From NCBI GenBank assembly GCA_018266375.1, contig JAFEAO010000001.1, forward strand, positions 194,800 through 258,799: DNA of 64,000 nt, written 5' to 3'. Shown here piece after piece: positions 62,418 through 64,000 of this stretch. A model generated the notes under the pieces. It was not told the DNA's origin. It did not search any database and saw nothing but the letters and a program-made list of their open reading frames with translations. Positions within the stretch are counted from its first letter, which is position 1, and every line of letters starts with the position of its first letter. Position numbers and translations under genes: made by a program. The stretch is from Bdellovibrionales bacterium. Its GTDB lineage: Bacteria; Bdellovibrionota; UBA1018; CAIMNF01.

Positions 62418-63962
62418 TTAGAGCCGCGGCTCGTTTTTTAAGAACTGGATAAAGCACCACAAGAAATGCGGGAGTCGCAAGAGCTTTGCGAATAACCCCG
62501 CGTGGTACATCTCTACCCATACTTTGAAGAGTTGCTTCTGATAAGGCGTGTACGGGAACCACCAAAACGATTTGAAAGTCAGGAAACCGAACTTCGGCTT
62601 ATTGATGTGGCGCAGGTGCACGAACTCGTACAAGCCGATCTCGGAGTGCTTGCGACCAAAACCGCTATCTTTCATTCCGCCCCAGGGGGTCTCCGGCAAA
62701 CCGGCTGAGAACACGACTTCGTTGACCATCACGCTACCGACTTGAAGTTCGCGGGCGATTTCTTCGCCGAGCGAAACATCCGAGGTGATCACGCTTGCGA
62801 GCAACCCGTAGGGGCTATTATTGGCTTTTTGAATCGCCTCTTGAGTGGTCTTGAACGTGGTCATCGCGATGACCGGACCGAAGGTTTCTTCGTTATAAAC
62901 TTTAGTTTGTTCGATCTCTTTGCCGGTCACCAGCGTCGGCAGCATGCGAGTCTTGTCCTGGCTCATGATTCCGCCTGAGATAAACTCCGCCCCATGCGCT
63001 TTTGCATCATCGAGATGGTCTTGGTAAATCTGCTTTTGCTTTTCCATGGTCGCGACACCGAGATCGGTATCTGCGGAGAGCAACGAGAGTTTGCGCTTCA
63101 ACTCCTCGGCAAAATCTTCGGCAATTCTTTCATGCACGATGAGGCGCTCGACCGAAGCGCATACTTGTCCCGAGTTGGTGTAGCCACCCCAAAGTGCCGC
63201 CGATGTCGCGTAATCAATGTCCGCGTCCGCAAGCACGATCATCGCGTCTTTTCCGCCGAGTTCCAGCGTAACCGGGGTTAAATACTGAGACGCTTGCTTC
63301 ATGATCGCTTTACCCGTACGAACGCTGCCTGTGAAAAAGATTTTTGCCGGGCGCTGATCGATAATCGCGGCACCCAGATCGCCTTCGCCGTAGCACGTTT
63401 GCACTAAGCCATCAGGAAAACCCGCTTCGTCGAAGATCTCTTGGATTTTCATCCCCACCCAAGGCGTGTACTCGCTCGGTTTAAACACGACGGCGTTACC
63501 GGTGAGTACAGCAACCGCGACGTCGCCAAAAGCCAAGAAGAACGGATAGTTCCAAGGAGCGATCACCGCCACGGTTCCGAGCGGAACATAGGTAAAAATA
63601 CTTTGGCGGTAGCGAAGCATCGGATTGCGAAGCGCGATGTATTTGTCTTTGAGTGCGCCGGGAGCGATTCCCGAAAAAAAAGTCAGGAGCTCAAGGGACG
63701 GCATAATCTCAAACGCAAGTGCTTCGAATTCGGGCTTACCGTTTTCTTGGCTGATGACACTCGCGATTTCTTCGGCTTTACGGACCAGGACTTCACGAAG
63801 TTGAAGAATTTTTTTTGCTCGAAGTTTGGGTCGGACTTTTCCCCAAGCCGTTTGAGCCCGAGCTGCTCGCTCATAAATTTTTGGTAAGTCTTCCGTGTGG
63901 GTCTTCGGAATTTCTTTCAGAATCTCCCCATTGCGAGGGTTCTTCGATAGAAGTTTATCCAT
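62418..63962 (-). CDS. Aldehyde dehydrogenase family protein
   Basis: A 514-aa NAD(P)-dependent aldehyde dehydrogenase. Landmarks: VAVIAPWNYPFFLAFGD, VFKPSEYTP, IFFTGSVRTGK, the catalytic Glu in VTLELGGKDAMIV, the catalytic Cys in NSGQVCASVERLIV, and EETFGPVIAM. The last ~60 residues after the core (from FGFLTFKSFWWFPYTPYQ to HFLWCFIQFLKNEPRL) are aromatic and hydrophobic and may attach the enzyme to membrane, as in fatty-aldehyde dehydrogenases. It could therefore act on long-chain aldehydes, by inference. Its upstream region ends at the window edge. Confidence 0.92.
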   Translation of the reverse strand: MDKLLSKNPRNGEILKEIPKTHTEDLPKIYERAARAQTAWGKVRPKLRAKKILQLREVLVRKAEEIASVISQENGKPEFEALAFEIMPSLELLTFFSGIAPGALKDKYIALRNPMLRYRQSIFTYVPLGTVAVIAPWNYPFFLAFGDVAVAVLTGNAVVFKPSEYTPWVGMKIQEIFDEAGFPDGLVQTCYGEGDLGAAIIDQRPAKIFFTGSVRTGKAIMKQASQYLTPVTLELGGKDAMIVLADADIDYATSAALWGGYTNSGQVCASVERLIVHERIAEDFAEELKRKLSLLSADTDLGVATMEKQKQIYQDHLDDAKAHGAEFISGGIMSQDKTRMLPTLVTGKEIEQTKVYNEETFGPVIAMTTFKTTQEAIQKANNSPYGLLASVITSDVSLGEEIARELQVGSVMVNEVVFSAGLPETPWGGMKDSGFGRKHSEIGLYEFVHLRHINKPKFGFLTFKSFWWFPYTPYQKQLFKVWVEMYHAGLFAKLLRLPHFLWCFIQFLKNEPRL

Positions 63963-64000
63963 ACTCCCAATCTTATAGAGTGCGTGCCGCGTTATGGAAG

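Overview
The window reads as a compact, roughly half-GC chromosome segment of a free-living Gram-negative bacterium. It has Lon, ClpXP, MutS2, biosynthetic SpeA and a type-A-like RNase P RNA. It also has many exported proteins with signal peptides or lipoboxes, several secreted or lipoprotein proteases, an outer-membrane-barrel-like protein, an NtrC-type AAA+ protein and tandem HD-GYP-like proteins. This mix is most reminiscent of Bdellovibrionota or the old Deltaproteobacteria. That placement is inferred from gene content and not from a marker-gene tree. No rRNA, tRNA, insertion sequence, prophage or CRISPR array was seen.

Layout. 1-10.8 kb: the 3' part of ddl, topA with a C15 peptidase, a hot-dog protein, a ZIP transporter coupled to a photolyase, and a divergent pseudouridine synthase coupled to an rRNA-type methyltransferase. 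10.9-16.7 kb is the most accessory stretch: small exported proteins behind a sigma54-like promoter, decayed ORFs, an Arg/Gly-rich protein, a barrel protein, an AAA+ protein lacking the sigma54-contact loop, a truncated receiver-like protein, a SprT-like protein, a Cys-framed duplicated protein without a start codon, and a 51-aa membrane peptide behind a ribosome-site hairpin. 16.7-20.8 kb: MFS-NUDIX-mutS2 operon on the minus strand. 20.8-24.3 kb: secreted proteins of unknown function. 24.4-28.0 kb: an S41 protease and a PafA-like phosphatase. 28.4-34.2 kb: a lipoprotein serine protease, an acetyltransferase, an OppA-like protein and a FadH-like reductase. 34.2-37.2 kb: a lipoprotein made of about 14 SBBP repeats. 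37.3-41.9 kb: uvrB, serA and a second trypsin-like protease.

41.9-47.5 kb carries the proteostasis cluster clpP-clpX-(ATP-grasp)-lon. 47.6-49.7 kb: a small acidic protein, a thioesterase with a DUF1285-like partner, and an Rrf2 regulator coupled to a MbcA/ParS-like protein. 49.9-56.1 kb is one minus-strand operon: speA, hpd, an M24 Xaa-Pro aminopeptidase, dusB and a secreted protein. 56.2-59.7 kb is the strongest candidate for an undescribed system: two paralogous HD-GYP-like proteins that have lost key metal ligands, translationally coupled to a cyclic-nucleotide-binding protein, behind a palindromic and apparently leaderless promoter. 59.8-60.2 kb is rnpB on the minus strand with a near-consensus promoter. 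The end holds a lipoprotein zinc protease, a ferredoxin-like protein with Asp in place of a cluster Cys, a small exported protein and an aldehyde dehydrogenase.

Genes are packed with stop/start overlaps (ATGA, GTGA) in several operons and short overlaps between convergent genes. Start sites below were often moved inward from the longest ORF using ribosome-binding sites, signal peptides or family N-termini.
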